Below, piece by piece: positions 8,227 through 17,277 of a DNA stretch of 64,000 nt. This stretch comes from Solidesulfovibrio sp. (lineage in GTDB: Bacteria; Desulfobacterota; Desulfovibrionia; Desulfovibrionales; Desulfovibrionaceae). The notes beneath the pieces are model-generated. The model was not told where the DNA came from. It worked only from the letters and a program-made list of their open reading frames with translations, and searched no databases. A program made the position numbers and the translations under genes. Location: contig NZ_JBCFBA010000006.1 of NCBI RefSeq assembly GCF_038562415.1, positions 1-64,000 on the forward strand, written 5' to 3'. The stretch's first letter is position 1; each line of letters starts with the position of its first letter.

Positions 8227-9657
8227 CTAGAGGTAGGCCCGCAGGCGGCGCCAGCCAAGGCGCAACGCCGACAGCCACGGGTTGCCCCCTTCCAGGGGTT
8301 CCATCAGGCGCACGTAACGGTGCAGCGAGGCGGCCAGGCCGAAAAACCGCTCGGCCAAGCCGCCGCCGTGGCGGGCCAGCCAGAAAAGCGGCCGTCGCCA
8401 TCGCGGCAGGCGCACCATCCAGTAGAAGCAGGCGTTAAAGGCCGTCAGGGCCTCGGTGTCGGGCTGGCGCAGCACGGCCTGGTGGAACAGCCCGGCCTGC
8501 ATGGCCTCGCCGGAAGCCAGGCCGCGTTCGACGATATGGTCGAACACCCTTGTGCCGCGGTAGGGCTGCAAAAGCCCCGACCAGGGGTGGTTGGCCGGCC
8601 CCAGGCGCAGGTTGAGGGCCAGGGTCTTTTCGGCCAGGGCCAGGGTCTCGCCGGGCAGGTTGAACATGTTGAAGGTGGAAAAGCGGATGCCGTGGGCGGA
8701 AAGCAGCTCGGCCGTGCGCAGGATCTGCTCCTCGCTGATCTTCTTGCCGAGCACCTCGTTGCGCAACCGCTCGTCGCCGGATTCCAGGCCGAAGGAGACC
8801 ACCTTGCAGCCCGAGGCGGCCAGTTCGCGCACCAATTCGGCGTCGACCAGGTTGGCCCGCACGGCGCAGGTAAACGGCAGGCCGATTTCCGCCCGGTAGC
8901 GGGCCAGAAAGCCTTCCAGCCAGTCGCGGTCCTGGATGAACAGGTCGTCCACGAAGCCGACGTAGCGCACCCCGCCGGGCCGCTCGCGCCGCTCGCGGGC
9001 GATCTCCTCCAGGAGCCTATCGTGGCCGTGGCGGCGCACGTAGCGCCCCTTGCCGGCGTAGAGACGGCGCAGGACGTGGTTGTAGCAAAAGGAGCAGCTA
9101 AACGGGCAGCCCCGGGCGGCCAGGACCTCCACCCCGCCCCCTTCGACCAGTTCGGGGTAGCGGCGGCGGTAGAACCCCCGGTCGGGGAGCGGAAGGCTGT
9201 CCAGGTCGGCGCGCAGCGGATACAGATCGTTCTTGGCCAGCCCCGAGGCGGCCTTGACCCAAAAGCCCGGCACCCGCGCGCCGTCGCCGCCGCCGGCCAG
9301 GGCGTCGACGAACTCCGGCAGGGCGTCCTCGGCCTCGCCCCGGCAGACGGCATCGAGGCCGGGCTCGGCAACGAACTCCGGGAAAAACGTGGCATGGGGG
9401 CCGCCGGCCACGACCGGGCCGTTCCAGACGGCCTTGACCCGCGACGCGGCCTGGGCCGCCCAGCCCTCCAGGCCGGTCATGAGGGAAAAGGCCACGACAT
9501 CGGGCCGCAGGGCCCGGGCCTTGTCGTAAAACGAGGCCTTTTCCTGGGACTCCACCAGCACGTCGGCCCCATGGCCCCGGGCGGCCAGGGCCGCGGCCAG
9601 GTACATGACGCCAAAGGACTCGTAGCCGTCGCGCTGGAGGAACAGGACCTTGGCCAT
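8227..9657 (-). CDS. Cobalamin-dependent-type radical SAM protein
   Basis: A 476-residue radical SAM protein with an N-terminal cobalamin-binding-type Rossmann region (about residues 1-150). The 4Fe-4S cysteines are C184, C188 and C191 in ARGCPFSCSFC, and a glycine-rich SAM site follows. It belongs to the broad family with B12-binding and radical SAM domains that performs methylations and rearrangements on lipids and natural products. Inside a glycan operon it may modify a sugar or lipid carrier. It lies between the 431-residue glycosyltransferase (13-base gap) and the large GT-C-like gene (11-base gap). The specific reaction cannot be read from the sequence. Confidence 0.75.
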   Translation of the reverse strand: MAKVLFLQRDGYESFGVMYLAAALAARGHGADVLVESQEKASFYDKARALRPDVVAFSLMTGLEGWAAQAASRVKAVWNGPVVAGGPHATFFPEFVAEPGLDAVCRGEAEDALPEFVDALAGGGDGARVPGFWVKAASGLAKNDLYPLRADLDSLPLPDRGFYRRRYPELVEGGGVEVLAARGCPFSCSFCYNHVLRRLYAGKGRYVRRHGHDRLLEEIARERRERPGGVRYVGFVDDLFIQDRDWLEGFLARYRAEIGLPFTCAVRANLVDAELVRELAASGCKVVSFGLESGDERLRNEVLGKKISEEQILRTAELLSAHGIRFSTFNMFNLPGETLALAEKTLALNLRLGPANHPWSGLLQPYRGTRVFDHIVERGLASGEAMQAGLFHQAVLRQPDTEALTAFNACFYWMVRLPRWRRPLFWLARHGGGLAERFFGLAASLHRYVRLMEPLEGGNPWLSALRLGWRRLRAYL

Positions 9658-9670
9658 GGGCCGGGTTCGC

Positions 9671-10966
9671 CTAGCCGGCCGACCGGGAATCGAGGATCTC
9701 CCCGGTATAGACGGCCGCCTCTTTCTTCATGATCTCGCGCCAATCGTACTCGCGCACCACCAGTTCGCGGCCGGCGTGGCCCAGGCGGGCGGCCAGGCCG
9801 CGATCCTCGATGAGGCGCAGGAACGCCCGGGCGAAGGCGTCCGCGTCGCCGCTTTTGGCCACCAGGGCGTTCTCGCCGTCCCGGGCGATCTCGCCGATGG
9901 CCTTGAGCCTGGTCACCACCACCGGCTTGCCGCAGCCCCAGTACTCGAAGAGCTTAAACGACAGGTAGTGGTCGTGGTTGAGAGTGGCCCGCAACGTCAT
10001 GGCCCCGATGTCGCAGGCGCACAGCACGGCCGGCACGTCGTTGTGGGGTATCCAGCCCGGCAGCACGACGTTGCCCGAAAGCCCCAGGCGGGCGATCAGC
10101 GGCCGGCAGACCTCGTCGAAATAGGGGCTGCCGCCGCCGAGGATAAGCAGCCGCACGTCGGGGCGCACGGCCGCGACCTTGGCCAGGGCCTCAAGCAGGA
10201 TGTCCACGCCGTCGTCGTGCTTGATGTCGCCGTGGAAAACCAGCACCGGCGCCTCGGCCGGGATGCCGAGCTTCTCGCGCACGCCGGTCGTGGGCACGTC
10301 GGGGCGGAAGGTTTGGGAATCCGTGCCGTCGGCCACGATGTGGATCTTCGCCGGGGGCAGCCCATGGGAGCGGACCAGGTGCTCCTTGAGCTGGCGGCTG
10401 ACGACGAAGACGCAACGGGCCTGGCGCAGGACGTAGTTTTCCAGCCAGACGAGCGGCTTGCTCAAAAGCGGCATGTCCGTGCGGGCGATGTCGGAATAAA
10501 AATCCGTGAAATCGACGAAGACCGGGCGGCGAATCAGCTTGCCGGCGATGACCGCGGCCAGCCCGGCCAGGGGGTTCCAGGCGTGCAGGGCGGCGAAGCC
10601 CCGGCCGTAGGACCGGCGGTACCAGACCTCCAGGATGGCCAGGGAAAGGATGGAGGCCAGGAAATGCCAGATGCGCACGGGCAGGCGCCAGGAGGAATAG
10701 AGGTGTTTGGCCCAGCCCGGGAACTGGTTCATCCAGATCCATTCGACGAAATAGGAACGCCGGGTGGCCAGGTCCTTGCTCGGCGAAACCATGTTGACCA
10801 TGACCCGCTTCTCGGCGATCAGCGCCTTGGCCAGCCAGTACATGCGCAAATTGGCCCGGGACACGGGCGGAATGGTGGTCTCGACCAGGATGCCCACCTT
10901 GGGCCGGCTGTCCAGGTCGAAGCCCTCGGGGATGACGGCGGGGGGGCGTTTTCGCAAAAAGAACAT
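9671..10966 (-). CDS. GT4-type glycosyltransferase
   Basis: A 431-residue GT-B/GT4 glycosyltransferase. The N-terminal half has KVGILVETTIPPVSRANLR. The C-terminal half carries the typical phosphate-contact region (VLVFHGDIKHDDG, then FKLFEYWGCGKPVVVTRL) where GT4 enzymes have their E-x7-E site. I chose the ATG at 10966 because GAGGA lies six bases upstream; 15 more open codons upstream lack support. It is third of eight in the minus-strand glycan operon. It is separated from the preceding gene by 117 bases holding a perfect 18-base-pair hairpin, so expression of the downstream part may be set separately. Sugar and acceptor are unknown. Confidence 0.8.
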   Translation of the reverse strand: MFFLRKRPPAVIPEGFDLDSRPKVGILVETTIPPVSRANLRMYWLAKALIAEKRVMVNMVSPSKDLATRRSYFVEWIWMNQFPGWAKHLYSSWRLPVRIWHFLASILSLAILEVWYRRSYGRGFAALHAWNPLAGLAAVIAGKLIRRPVFVDFTDFYSDIARTDMPLLSKPLVWLENYVLRQARCVFVVSRQLKEHLVRSHGLPPAKIHIVADGTDSQTFRPDVPTTGVREKLGIPAEAPVLVFHGDIKHDDGVDILLEALAKVAAVRPDVRLLILGGGSPYFDEVCRPLIARLGLSGNVVLPGWIPHNDVPAVLCACDIGAMTLRATLNHDHYLSFKLFEYWGCGKPVVVTRLKAIGEIARDGENALVAKSGDADAFARAFLRLIEDRGLAARLGHAGRELVVREYDWREIMKKEAAVYTGEILDSRSAG

Positions 10967-11039
10967 GGTTTTCCTCGGGCTGGCGATAGGACGGCGCAAG
11001 CGGCGCGGCAAGTGTAGCGGGAAGGTCGCGCCGAGGCAA

Positions 11040-11082
11040 GCGGGCGGCCCGGCCGGCCGCCGGGGCCGGCCGGGCCGCCCGC
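11040..11082 (-). terminator. 18-bp perfect hairpin after a GT gene
   Basis: The arms 11040-11057 and 11065-11082 are perfectly complementary (GCGGGCGGCCCGGCCGGC and its reverse complement) around a 7-base loop. The hairpin begins one base past the stop of the 11084 glycosyltransferase gene. No T-run follows, so it may attenuate transcription, protect the 3' end or separate translation within the operon rather than act as a classical terminator. Confidence 0.5.
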
Positions 11083-11083
11083 C

Positions 11084-12343
11084 TCACGACGACCGGGGCG
11101 CGAACCGGGGCGTCGTCTCGAAATCCATGGCGGCCAGGGTACGGTCGTAGATGGCGTCCCACAGGTTGTCGCGCGAGGCGGCCACCACTCTGGCCCGCAT
11201 GGCGAAATACCAGTCGTCGTCGGTAAGCAGGCGCACGGCGGTCTCGGCCAGGACGGCCGGATCGTAGGGGATGACCAGGCCGAGCCCCCCGTCGCGCACC
11301 TCGCGGTGCGACGGCGGCACGTCGGTGGTGACCACGGGCAGGCCGCAGCCGATGGCTTCGCGGATCTTGATCACGTCGCCAAAGCGCTTCACGTTTTCCG
11401 GGAAGGGCATGTAGGGGGCCAGGGCGGCCGTGGCGCCCAGGGCCGCCCGCAGGATGGCGGACCGGTCCGTGACGTAGCCGTGCCAGACGATGGCCCGGGA
11501 TACGCCCAGGGCCTCGGCCCGAGCCCTCAGTTCGGCCAACTGCGGCCCGTCGCCGAAGAGGTCGATGGTGGCATCGGGCACGGCGGCCAGGATGGCCGGC
11601 AGGGCCTCGACGATCAGCGCCACGCCGTTTTCGCGGCAGATGCCGCCGCTGTAGAACAGGCGCCGGCGGTCGACGGCGGCATCGGGCGGGATGACCACGC
11701 CGTCGGGGATGAAGCCGAAAGGCACCCACAGCTCGCGGCCCAGGCGCGACATGTCGTAGCCCAGGATGTCGCGCCGGGCGTCGCTTATGGTGTAGGTGAA
11801 GTTCCAGATGAAATCCGAGCGTTGGCAGGCGGCCTTGTCGAGCCAGATGTAGAAGTCGTTTAAAAGCTTGTTGTCGAACTTCCAGGGCGACCAGTCGGAG
11901 ATGTAGTAGGCGCTTTCCTTGACCTTGCCCCGGACCTTGAGCGCGCCGCCGCACAGGGCCAGCAGCGACTCCACGCCGACAAAGAGGTCGATGGGGCCGG
12001 GGGTGGCCGCCGCGGCCCAGAAGCAGGCCAGGATGTCGCGGAATTTCAGGCGAAAATACGTCTTGGGCCGGGCCTTGTCCGGGGCCACGGCAAAGGGTGC
12101 GGTCAGCCAGGCCGGCCAGGTGCGCATTTCCCGCAAGGCCCCCCGCTCGAAAAACGAGGCCTGGGGCCGGGAGACCATGCCCGGCCGGGGCACCGAGAGT
12201 TCGAGCACCGTCAGGCGCTCGGCCCGGTCGCGAAAATACTCGAGCATGGGCCAGGCCGGGCAGTTGTGGCGCATGCGCTCGCCCGTGGCCGCGTCGGTGA
12301 TGTCGGAAATGGTGGCCACCAGGACCGAGGACAGCCGTTTCAT
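11084..12343 (-). CDS. GT4-type glycosyltransferase
   Basis: A 419-residue glycosyltransferase of GT-B fold. The N-terminal domain ends near YYISDWSPWKFDNK. The C-terminal nucleotide-sugar domain has RRLFYSGGICRENGVALI, FGDGPQLAELRARAEALGV and a donor-binding stretch KIREAIGCGLPVVTTDVP. The start ATG at 12343 lies three bases after the stop of the upstream membrane protein gene, so the two are probably translated together. It is the second gene of the glycan operon and is followed at once by a long GC hairpin. Substrates cannot be assigned. Confidence 0.8.
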   Translation of the reverse strand: MKRLSSVLVATISDITDAATGERMRHNCPAWPMLEYFRDRAERLTVLELSVPRPGMVSRPQASFFERGALREMRTWPAWLTAPFAVAPDKARPKTYFRLKFRDILACFWAAAATPGPIDLFVGVESLLALCGGALKVRGKVKESAYYISDWSPWKFDNKLLNDFYIWLDKAACQRSDFIWNFTYTISDARRDILGYDMSRLGRELWVPFGFIPDGVVIPPDAAVDRRRLFYSGGICRENGVALIVEALPAILAAVPDATIDLFGDGPQLAELRARAEALGVSRAIVWHGYVTDRSAILRAALGATAALAPYMPFPENVKRFGDVIKIREAIGCGLPVVTTDVPPSHREVRDGGLGLVIPYDPAVLAETAVRLLTDDDWYFAMRARVVAASRDNLWDAIYDRTLAAMDFETTPRFAPRSS

Positions 12344-12346
12344 GGC

Positions 12347-13861
12347 CTACTCCCCCCCTTCCCGACGGGCCAGGACCACGTAGTGCTCCTGGCGGAAGAC
12401 TTCGGTAAAGCCCGGGAGGTCGATTTCCTCCAGGCTGACGAACGTGGTGCTGACCAGGAAGTGGGTGAGCTTGTAGCGGTCGGCGATCTCGGTCAGGGGC
12501 TTTTGCAGGTGGGGCCAGAAATCCACCAGTTCGTAGACGCCCACGGAATTATCGGAAAGGAGCGCCTTGCCGTTTTCGAGGAAGTAGGTGACGGCGTCGG
12601 CCAGGCCGTGGGGAATGCAGGCGATGCGCACCTCGCCGGGGAAGGCGTTCAAATGCGCCAGCACCGCCCACAAGGCCGGGGTGACGGACTTGTCGGGGTT
12701 TTTGACCACGAGCTTGACCTGGAAAAAGAGGATCACGGCCAGGCAGCCCAGGCCCACCAGCCACGGCGCGACCTTGACCACTTCCCAGACGGCCGGGTCG
12801 GCGGCGAACTTGAGGATGCAGGCGGCCGCCACGGCCGCCGCCGCGCCGGTGGCGTATTCGAGGTAGCGCGGCCCCTCGCCCAGAAAACGCATGTACTTGG
12901 TATTGAAAAGGAGGCCGAGGAGAAAGAGGATGACCGACCATTTGACGGCCACGGAAAACCAGGGCGAGGCGGCGGCCAGTTCGTGGTAGTCCGGCAGGAA
13001 GACGGCGGCGAAGGCGTACACGGCCCAGGGATTGACGGCCAGAAACGGCAGCACCGGAATCTTCTGGATGAGGTATTCGATGCGGCGCACGAAATCGGTG
13101 TGCTGTTTTTCCTTGGTGGGCAGGCCGCGAATCTGATGGGCCAGGCGGTTGCGGATGTTGTACATCCAGAAGGCGATCAGAAGCAGCTGGCCGCGCAGGG
13201 ACTTGAGGTAGGCGCCCTTGAAGGCGAAAATGGAAACGAGCACGCCGGCCAGGAAAACCAGCAGGCAGCGGGCGTTGTTGTCCACGACGGTGAAGCCGAT
13301 GATGCCGAAAAAGAGCACCTGCACGGCCATGCGGTGGGTGAAGGTCAAAAGCGTCACCCCGGCCACGCCGAGGGCGAACGTCCAGGCGTTCGGGTGCAGG
13401 GCGTAGGCCTGGACGGCGAGCATGGCCCACAGGAAAACGAGGCTGCCGGGCGTGCGCAGGCTCAGGTTGCTGGCCTCCAGGGGCACCACGGGGGTGAGCA
13501 TGTAGAGGAGCTGGGCCAGATGGCCGCCCACGGGCGCGCCGGAAACGGCCCAGCCCAGACCGTAGACGGTCAGGCTTTGCAGCACGTCGAAGGCCGGGGA
13601 GACAAGGCCCTGGTTGCGGTCGAGCCAGGCCTTGGAAAAGCGCGAACACACGAACGGCAAAAACGGCGGGTTGTCCACGGAGCCGGGCACGAGGTATTTC
13701 TCGGGCACGCTGTCCGGGTAGCGGCCGTGGCGGCGGATGGCGTCGGCCAGAAGCGCGAAGCGCCAGGTGTCGATACCGAAATAGCGGTTGAGAAGCCGCG
13801 GCCAGACTTCGAGGCCGAACCCGGCCAGGGCGATGACAACGGCGATCAGGATGTCGGTCAT
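12347..13861 (-). CDS. GT-C-like multi-pass membrane protein
   Basis: A 504-residue protein with about ten hydrophobic segments from residue 5 to near 390, then a soluble tail of about 110 residues. An early extracytoplasmic loop (RYFGIDTWRFALLADAIRRH) carries the acidic and aromatic pattern of GT-C enzymes that use polyprenyl-phosphate sugars, but I recognise no specific family. It is the first gene of the eight-gene glycan operon. Only 42 bases separate it from the AlbA-type ATPase gene upstream on the same strand, so a promoter of its own is not obvious. It could also be a membrane polymerase or flippase-like component. Confidence 0.6.
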   Translation of the reverse strand: MTDILIAVVIALAGFGLEVWPRLLNRYFGIDTWRFALLADAIRRHGRYPDSVPEKYLVPGSVDNPPFLPFVCSRFSKAWLDRNQGLVSPAFDVLQSLTVYGLGWAVSGAPVGGHLAQLLYMLTPVVPLEASNLSLRTPGSLVFLWAMLAVQAYALHPNAWTFALGVAGVTLLTFTHRMAVQVLFFGIIGFTVVDNNARCLLVFLAGVLVSIFAFKGAYLKSLRGQLLLIAFWMYNIRNRLAHQIRGLPTKEKQHTDFVRRIEYLIQKIPVLPFLAVNPWAVYAFAAVFLPDYHELAAASPWFSVAVKWSVILFLLGLLFNTKYMRFLGEGPRYLEYATGAAAAVAAACILKFAADPAVWEVVKVAPWLVGLGCLAVILFFQVKLVVKNPDKSVTPALWAVLAHLNAFPGEVRIACIPHGLADAVTYFLENGKALLSDNSVGVYELVDFWPHLQKPLTEIADRYKLTHFLVSTTFVSLEEIDLPGFTEVFRQEHYVVLARREGGE

Positions 13862-13903
13862 GCAACTCTCCGGTAAACGTATAACAGCTCGGGCAATCTG
13901 AAA

Positions 13904-15364
13904 TCAGGCCCAGTATGGGACGTATTCGGCGAATTTATTGCCGGAAGAACCATCCTTCCTTTTGATCCTACCCGCCGAGACCGCGTCCCCGATAAGATTG
14001 GATATCTGTGTCCGCTGCTTTTCATGCATTTTGAAACGTTCGCGCAGGGAGGTGTTTGTCAACGTACTGCTCGAAAAATATTTGATTACCGCGTGTTGAT
14101 AGCAGGCCTCGATCCTTTCATGCTGCGACATTTCAGAAAATTTCCTCGGCGCGAAAATCGTCACGGCAAAGGTGTTCTCCGTTTGCCTGAATGAAACCGG
14201 AGGCAGGCCATAGAGCTCGATGGCGGCAACAGCCTTCTGGAATCCCGTTCCCCGTTCTTCGCAAATTCCGAATCGTCGGAATGTCGATGCCAACATTTCA
14301 TTGCGGGATTCCGGCCTGGTGCCGATCAAGCGATCCAAGGATTTTGTGGGGAGCAGGTTGCCAGGATTGGTGACCTCAATTCTATTGTCAAATAGTTCTA
14401 TCATCGGGGAGGTGCCCGTCAGACTGAAATCCTGATGAATCAAAGCATTGGCCACGACTTCCCGCAAGGCGATCTCGGGGTAGACCGAGACCTCGGCGCG
14501 CAGCGCCGCTTTTATTATTTCACTATGTGGAATGATCTCTCTTATCGTGTTCAATAGCCCCTCAAACCCAATCGCGTACCCCTCCTTCCCCACTCGTTCG
14601 CTTATCGCCTCAATCTTGTTGAGCCCCCTGTACTTGACAATCCGGACGCGCTTACGTTCAACATCCCTGAATTCTTCAAGATTCCTTGCCGCTGCCAAAG
14701 CTCCCAAATTGGTTATGCCGTACTCGTCCCCATGGGCCACAACCATCGCCTCATCCACCAGCCAATGCATGGTCTCCCGTGTTTCACCGGAATAAGGGCG
14801 CTCAAGCAGTTTGCAAAGGGAAACAATGTCCAGTTTTTCAAAAACATCCTGCATCGACATGAGAGGAGAAGCACGCAACTCTTCCCATCGCGGCGTTCTG
14901 CTGTTTAGCAGCATCGCGCCTATTTCCTGCCGCGAAGCCACTCGCGTCGTTCCTCCGGAACGAATATAGGCGTGTTCAAGAGACTTTCCCCTGCGATGCA
15001 CCGGCTTGACCATGCTCTCCGCTATATAAACAATTAGGACGGCCGCGCCACCCACCGCTTCCATCGCATGATCGATCAGAATCCTGGGTTCCAGAGCATC
15101 GCGGCCGATATTGGCCAAGCGCGTGACGATCCCCTCCACCGATTGACCGCCAATTCCACAAGGAAAACCGGAATCATCCAGGCCGAAAACCAGATAGCCT
15201 CCACCCGGATAATTGGCGAAGGCCGAGAGATGCTCCGCGATCCTTTCGGCCTTTTCGGAAAGACAAACCTTCCAATCCAATTCGTTGTATTCGACGGCAA
15301 CAGGAACCAAGCTGCTCGCAAGCGTACGACGCGCCCGTTCGACCCAGTGTTTGGACCGTGCCAT
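13904..15364 (-). CDS. AlbA/Schlafen-domain putative ATPase
   Basis: A 486-residue protein with an N-terminal AlbA_2 (Schlafen-type) domain (YNELDWKVCLS...YPGGGYLVFGLDD) and a RecG-like C-terminal ATPase region (REVVANALIHQDFS, then ERGTGFQKA). Members act as DNA-binding regulators or in defence; which applies here is unknown. The base composition is clearly more AT-rich than all neighbours and the upstream region is very AT-rich with poly-A/T runs, so I infer recent acquisition. I chose the ATG at 15364. A longer frame adds 51 residues, but these are low-complexity and start in the AT-rich leader. A TACAAT box sits at 15390-15395. It interrupts two polysaccharide operons. Confidence 0.75.
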   Translation of the reverse strand: MARSKHWVERARRTLASSLVPVAVEYNELDWKVCLSEKAERIAEHLSAFANYPGGGYLVFGLDDSGFPCGIGGQSVEGIVTRLANIGRDALEPRILIDHAMEAVGGAAVLIVYIAESMVKPVHRRGKSLEHAYIRSGGTTRVASRQEIGAMLLNSRTPRWEELRASPLMSMQDVFEKLDIVSLCKLLERPYSGETRETMHWLVDEAMVVAHGDEYGITNLGALAAARNLEEFRDVERKRVRIVKYRGLNKIEAISERVGKEGYAIGFEGLLNTIREIIPHSEIIKAALRAEVSVYPEIALREVVANALIHQDFSLTGTSPMIELFDNRIEVTNPGNLLPTKSLDRLIGTRPESRNEMLASTFRRFGICEERGTGFQKAVAAIELYGLPPVSFRQTENTFAVTIFAPRKFSEMSQHERIEACYQHAVIKYFSSSTLTNTSLRERFKMHEKQRTQISNLIGDAVSAGRIKRKDGSSGNKFAEYVPYWA

Positions 15365-15693
15365 AATGAAGAAGCAACCTTCTTTTTTTATTGTAGAAAA
15401 AAAATTTTTCCGTTTTCTCGTGAAATAAAACTTCTCACCCCCGCAAACGGCGGGCAACCCGTAAATTGACGAGCAAAAAAACAACGCAACAAAACACGAA
15501 TTCCCAAAACGCGACACGAGAGGCGGCCGGCCCCGAAAACGCGGCCGGCCGGAACACCGGTCCCGGCCGCCAATGGCGATTCGTCCTTATCGCCCCCGCT
15601 TCGTTTCCACAACCCCACCCCTTTCGAGGGGGTCCGGGGGGCATGATGCCCCCCGGCGGGGCCCGGGGCAGCGCCTCGGTCTTCTCTTCCCCC
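15365..15693. other. AT-rich leader and repeat, no gene
   Basis: There is no gene. Bases 15365-15430 are unusually AT-rich with T and A runs and a possible -10 box (TACAAT on the minus strand at 15390-15395) for the AlbA-type gene. Bases 15613-15680 hold intergenic repeat copy 2. The sharp change in base composition near 15490 marks the probable edge of the acquired segment. Confidence 0.55.
15613..15680 (+). repeat. Intergenic repeat copy 2
   Basis: The core GGGGGGCATGATGCCCCCC is followed by a decayed hairpin II (GGGGCCCGGGGCAGCGCCTC). The GGAGGCATCTT tail is missing. It lies 14 bases past the stop of the heptokinase-isomerase fusion, in the orientation expected of a 3' end element. Confidence 0.7.
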
Positions 15694-17277
15694 CTACTCC
15701 CGGGCGATGCGCTCGCGCAGGACCGTGGAGATCAGATGCACGAGCATCATGTGCACATCCTCGATGAACTGGTCGTTGTCGCTGGGCACGATGAAGCATT
15801 CCTCGACGGCGTCCTTGAGCTTGCCACCGGTAAAGCCCGACATGCCGATGGTGCGGGCCTCGCGTTCCCGGGCCAGACTCAGGGCCTTGAGGACGTTGGC
15901 CGACATGCCGCCGCCGGAGATGCCGATGACCACATCACCGGGATTAAGAAGATTCAACAGCTGTCCGTAAAAGATGTTCTCGAAGCCGGTGTCATTGCCC
16001 CAGGCGGTCATGAGCGGGATGTTGTCGGTCAGCGGCACCACGCGAAAACCCTTCTTGCCCGGGGTCAGCGTGGTCTTGGACAGGTCGGAGCAGAAATGCG
16101 AGGCCGTGGAGGCGCTGCCGCCGTTGCCCATGATGAAAATCTGGCGGTCCTGCTTGCGGGCGTCCCAGATGATGTCGGCGATGCGGCCGATCTGCTCCTT
16201 GTCCAGGCGGCTGACCACGGCCCGCATGCCCAGCAAATAGCCTTCCGGGGTGATGGTGGCGCTGAAGCGGCCGGTGTGGTCCAACGTGAGCTGGGCGCCG
16301 CCGGTCTCGAAGCAAAACGGCAAACGCTCCAGACCCATCTCGGTCATCTCCTCGATGACCGCCTCCTGGTCGTCCACCGGGCAGTAGAGCAGCAGGAAGC
16401 CGCCGCCGCCGGCCCCGGCGATCTTGCCGCCGAGCGCCCCCCTGGCCTTGGCCGCGGCATAGTAGCGGTCGATGGCCGGGTTGCTGATGTTTTTGGCCAG
16501 GCTTTTCTTGAAGTTCCAGCCCTCGTCCAAAAGCCGCCCGAAGCCGTCCAGGTCGCCGGCGGCCAGGGCGTCGCGCATGCGGTAGGCCTGGCCCTTGAGG
16601 CCGTCCAGGGCGGCGATGACGCCAGCGTCGCTCGCCTCGGTGGATTTCTTCTGGCCGGCCAGAATGGAGGCCGAATCGCGCGAGGCCCCGGTGTGAAACA
16701 GCAGCAGCCGGCGCTCCAGGGCGGCGACCAGCCCGGGGTCCAGGGCCAGCGGGGTCACCTCCACGCCGTCCCTGGAGAAGGTCATGAAGTTGAGCCCGCC
16801 ATAGGCGGCCGCGTACTGGTCCTGCATGCCGATGGGGCGCCTGAGCGCCCCGATCTCGATCTCCGAGGCGATGGAGGCCAGGTCGGCCTTGCCCGGGTTC
16901 TCGCCCATGAAGGTGGCCACGGCCTGGACGATGCTGACCGTGACCGTGCCCGAAAGCCCCAGGCCCGAACCGGTGGGCACGTCGCCCTTGAGCGCCATAT
17001 AGACGCCCCCCGTCACGCCGTAGCGCCGCAGCACGGCCTTGGGGATTTTCAGCGCGTCGCCCAGGTTGGCCTTGGCCATGTTGGGGATGCGCTGGTGGAG
17101 CTGGTAGTCCGAGGACACGATCTCCACCGGCCCGTCCTTGGTCGGCTCGATGATGGTGTAGAAGTACTTGTCGATGGTGACGGACAGCACAGCGCCGCCG
17201 TGGCGTTCGTAGTAGGCCGGCAGGTCCGTGCCGCCGCCGCCGAAACTCAAGCGCACCGGCGCCTTGGAAATGATCAT
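15694..17277 (-). CDS. HddA-GmhA fusion (heptokinase-isomerase)
   Basis: A 527-residue bifunctional protein. Residues 1 to about 335 form a GHMP kinase of the D-glycero-alpha-D-manno-heptose 7-phosphate kinase type: substrate loop APVRLSFGGGGTDLP, ATP motif PTGSGLGLSG (101-110), and KIAGAGGGGF (285-294). Residues about 350-527 form a SIS domain of the sedoheptulose-7-phosphate isomerase (GmhA) type with GNGGSASTASHF (384-395). Together they would supply the first two steps from sedoheptulose 7-phosphate to heptose 1,7-bisphosphate. The domain order puts the second-step kinase first. The start overlaps the GNAT stop (ATGA). The nucleotidyltransferase for the last step is in the same operon. 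The phosphatase GmhB is not seen. Confidence 0.85.
   Translation of the reverse strand: MIISKAPVRLSFGGGGTDLPAYYERHGGAVLSVTIDKYFYTIIEPTKDGPVEIVSSDYQLHQRIPNMAKANLGDALKIPKAVLRRYGVTGGVYMALKGDVPTGSGLGLSGTVTVSIVQAVATFMGENPGKADLASIASEIEIGALRRPIGMQDQYAAAYGGLNFMTFSRDGVEVTPLALDPGLVAALERRLLLFHTGASRDSASILAGQKKSTEASDAGVIAALDGLKGQAYRMRDALAAGDLDGFGRLLDEGWNFKKSLAKNISNPAIDRYYAAAKARGALGGKIAGAGGGGFLLLYCPVDDQEAVIEEMTEMGLERLPFCFETGGAQLTLDHTGRFSATITPEGYLLGMRAVVSRLDKEQIGRIADIIWDARKQDRQIFIMGNGGSASTASHFCSDLSKTTLTPGKKGFRVVPLTDNIPLMTAWGNDTGFENIFYGQLLNLLNPGDVVIGISGGGMSANVLKALSLAREREARTIGMSGFTGGKLKDAVEECFIVPSDNDQFIEDVHMMLVHLISTVLRERIARE

Noticed and set aside
4688-8230. A long plus-strand frame opposite the GT-C-like gene
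   Set aside because: It is again Gly/Arg/Ala-rich with no recognisable domain or ribosome-binding site. The minus strand has the membrane segments and the operon position.
15365-15517. An N-terminal extension of the AlbA-type protein by 51 residues
   Set aside because: The added residues are low-complexity, start in poly-A/T leader DNA and are not part of the domain. The ATG at 15364 fits the family start.
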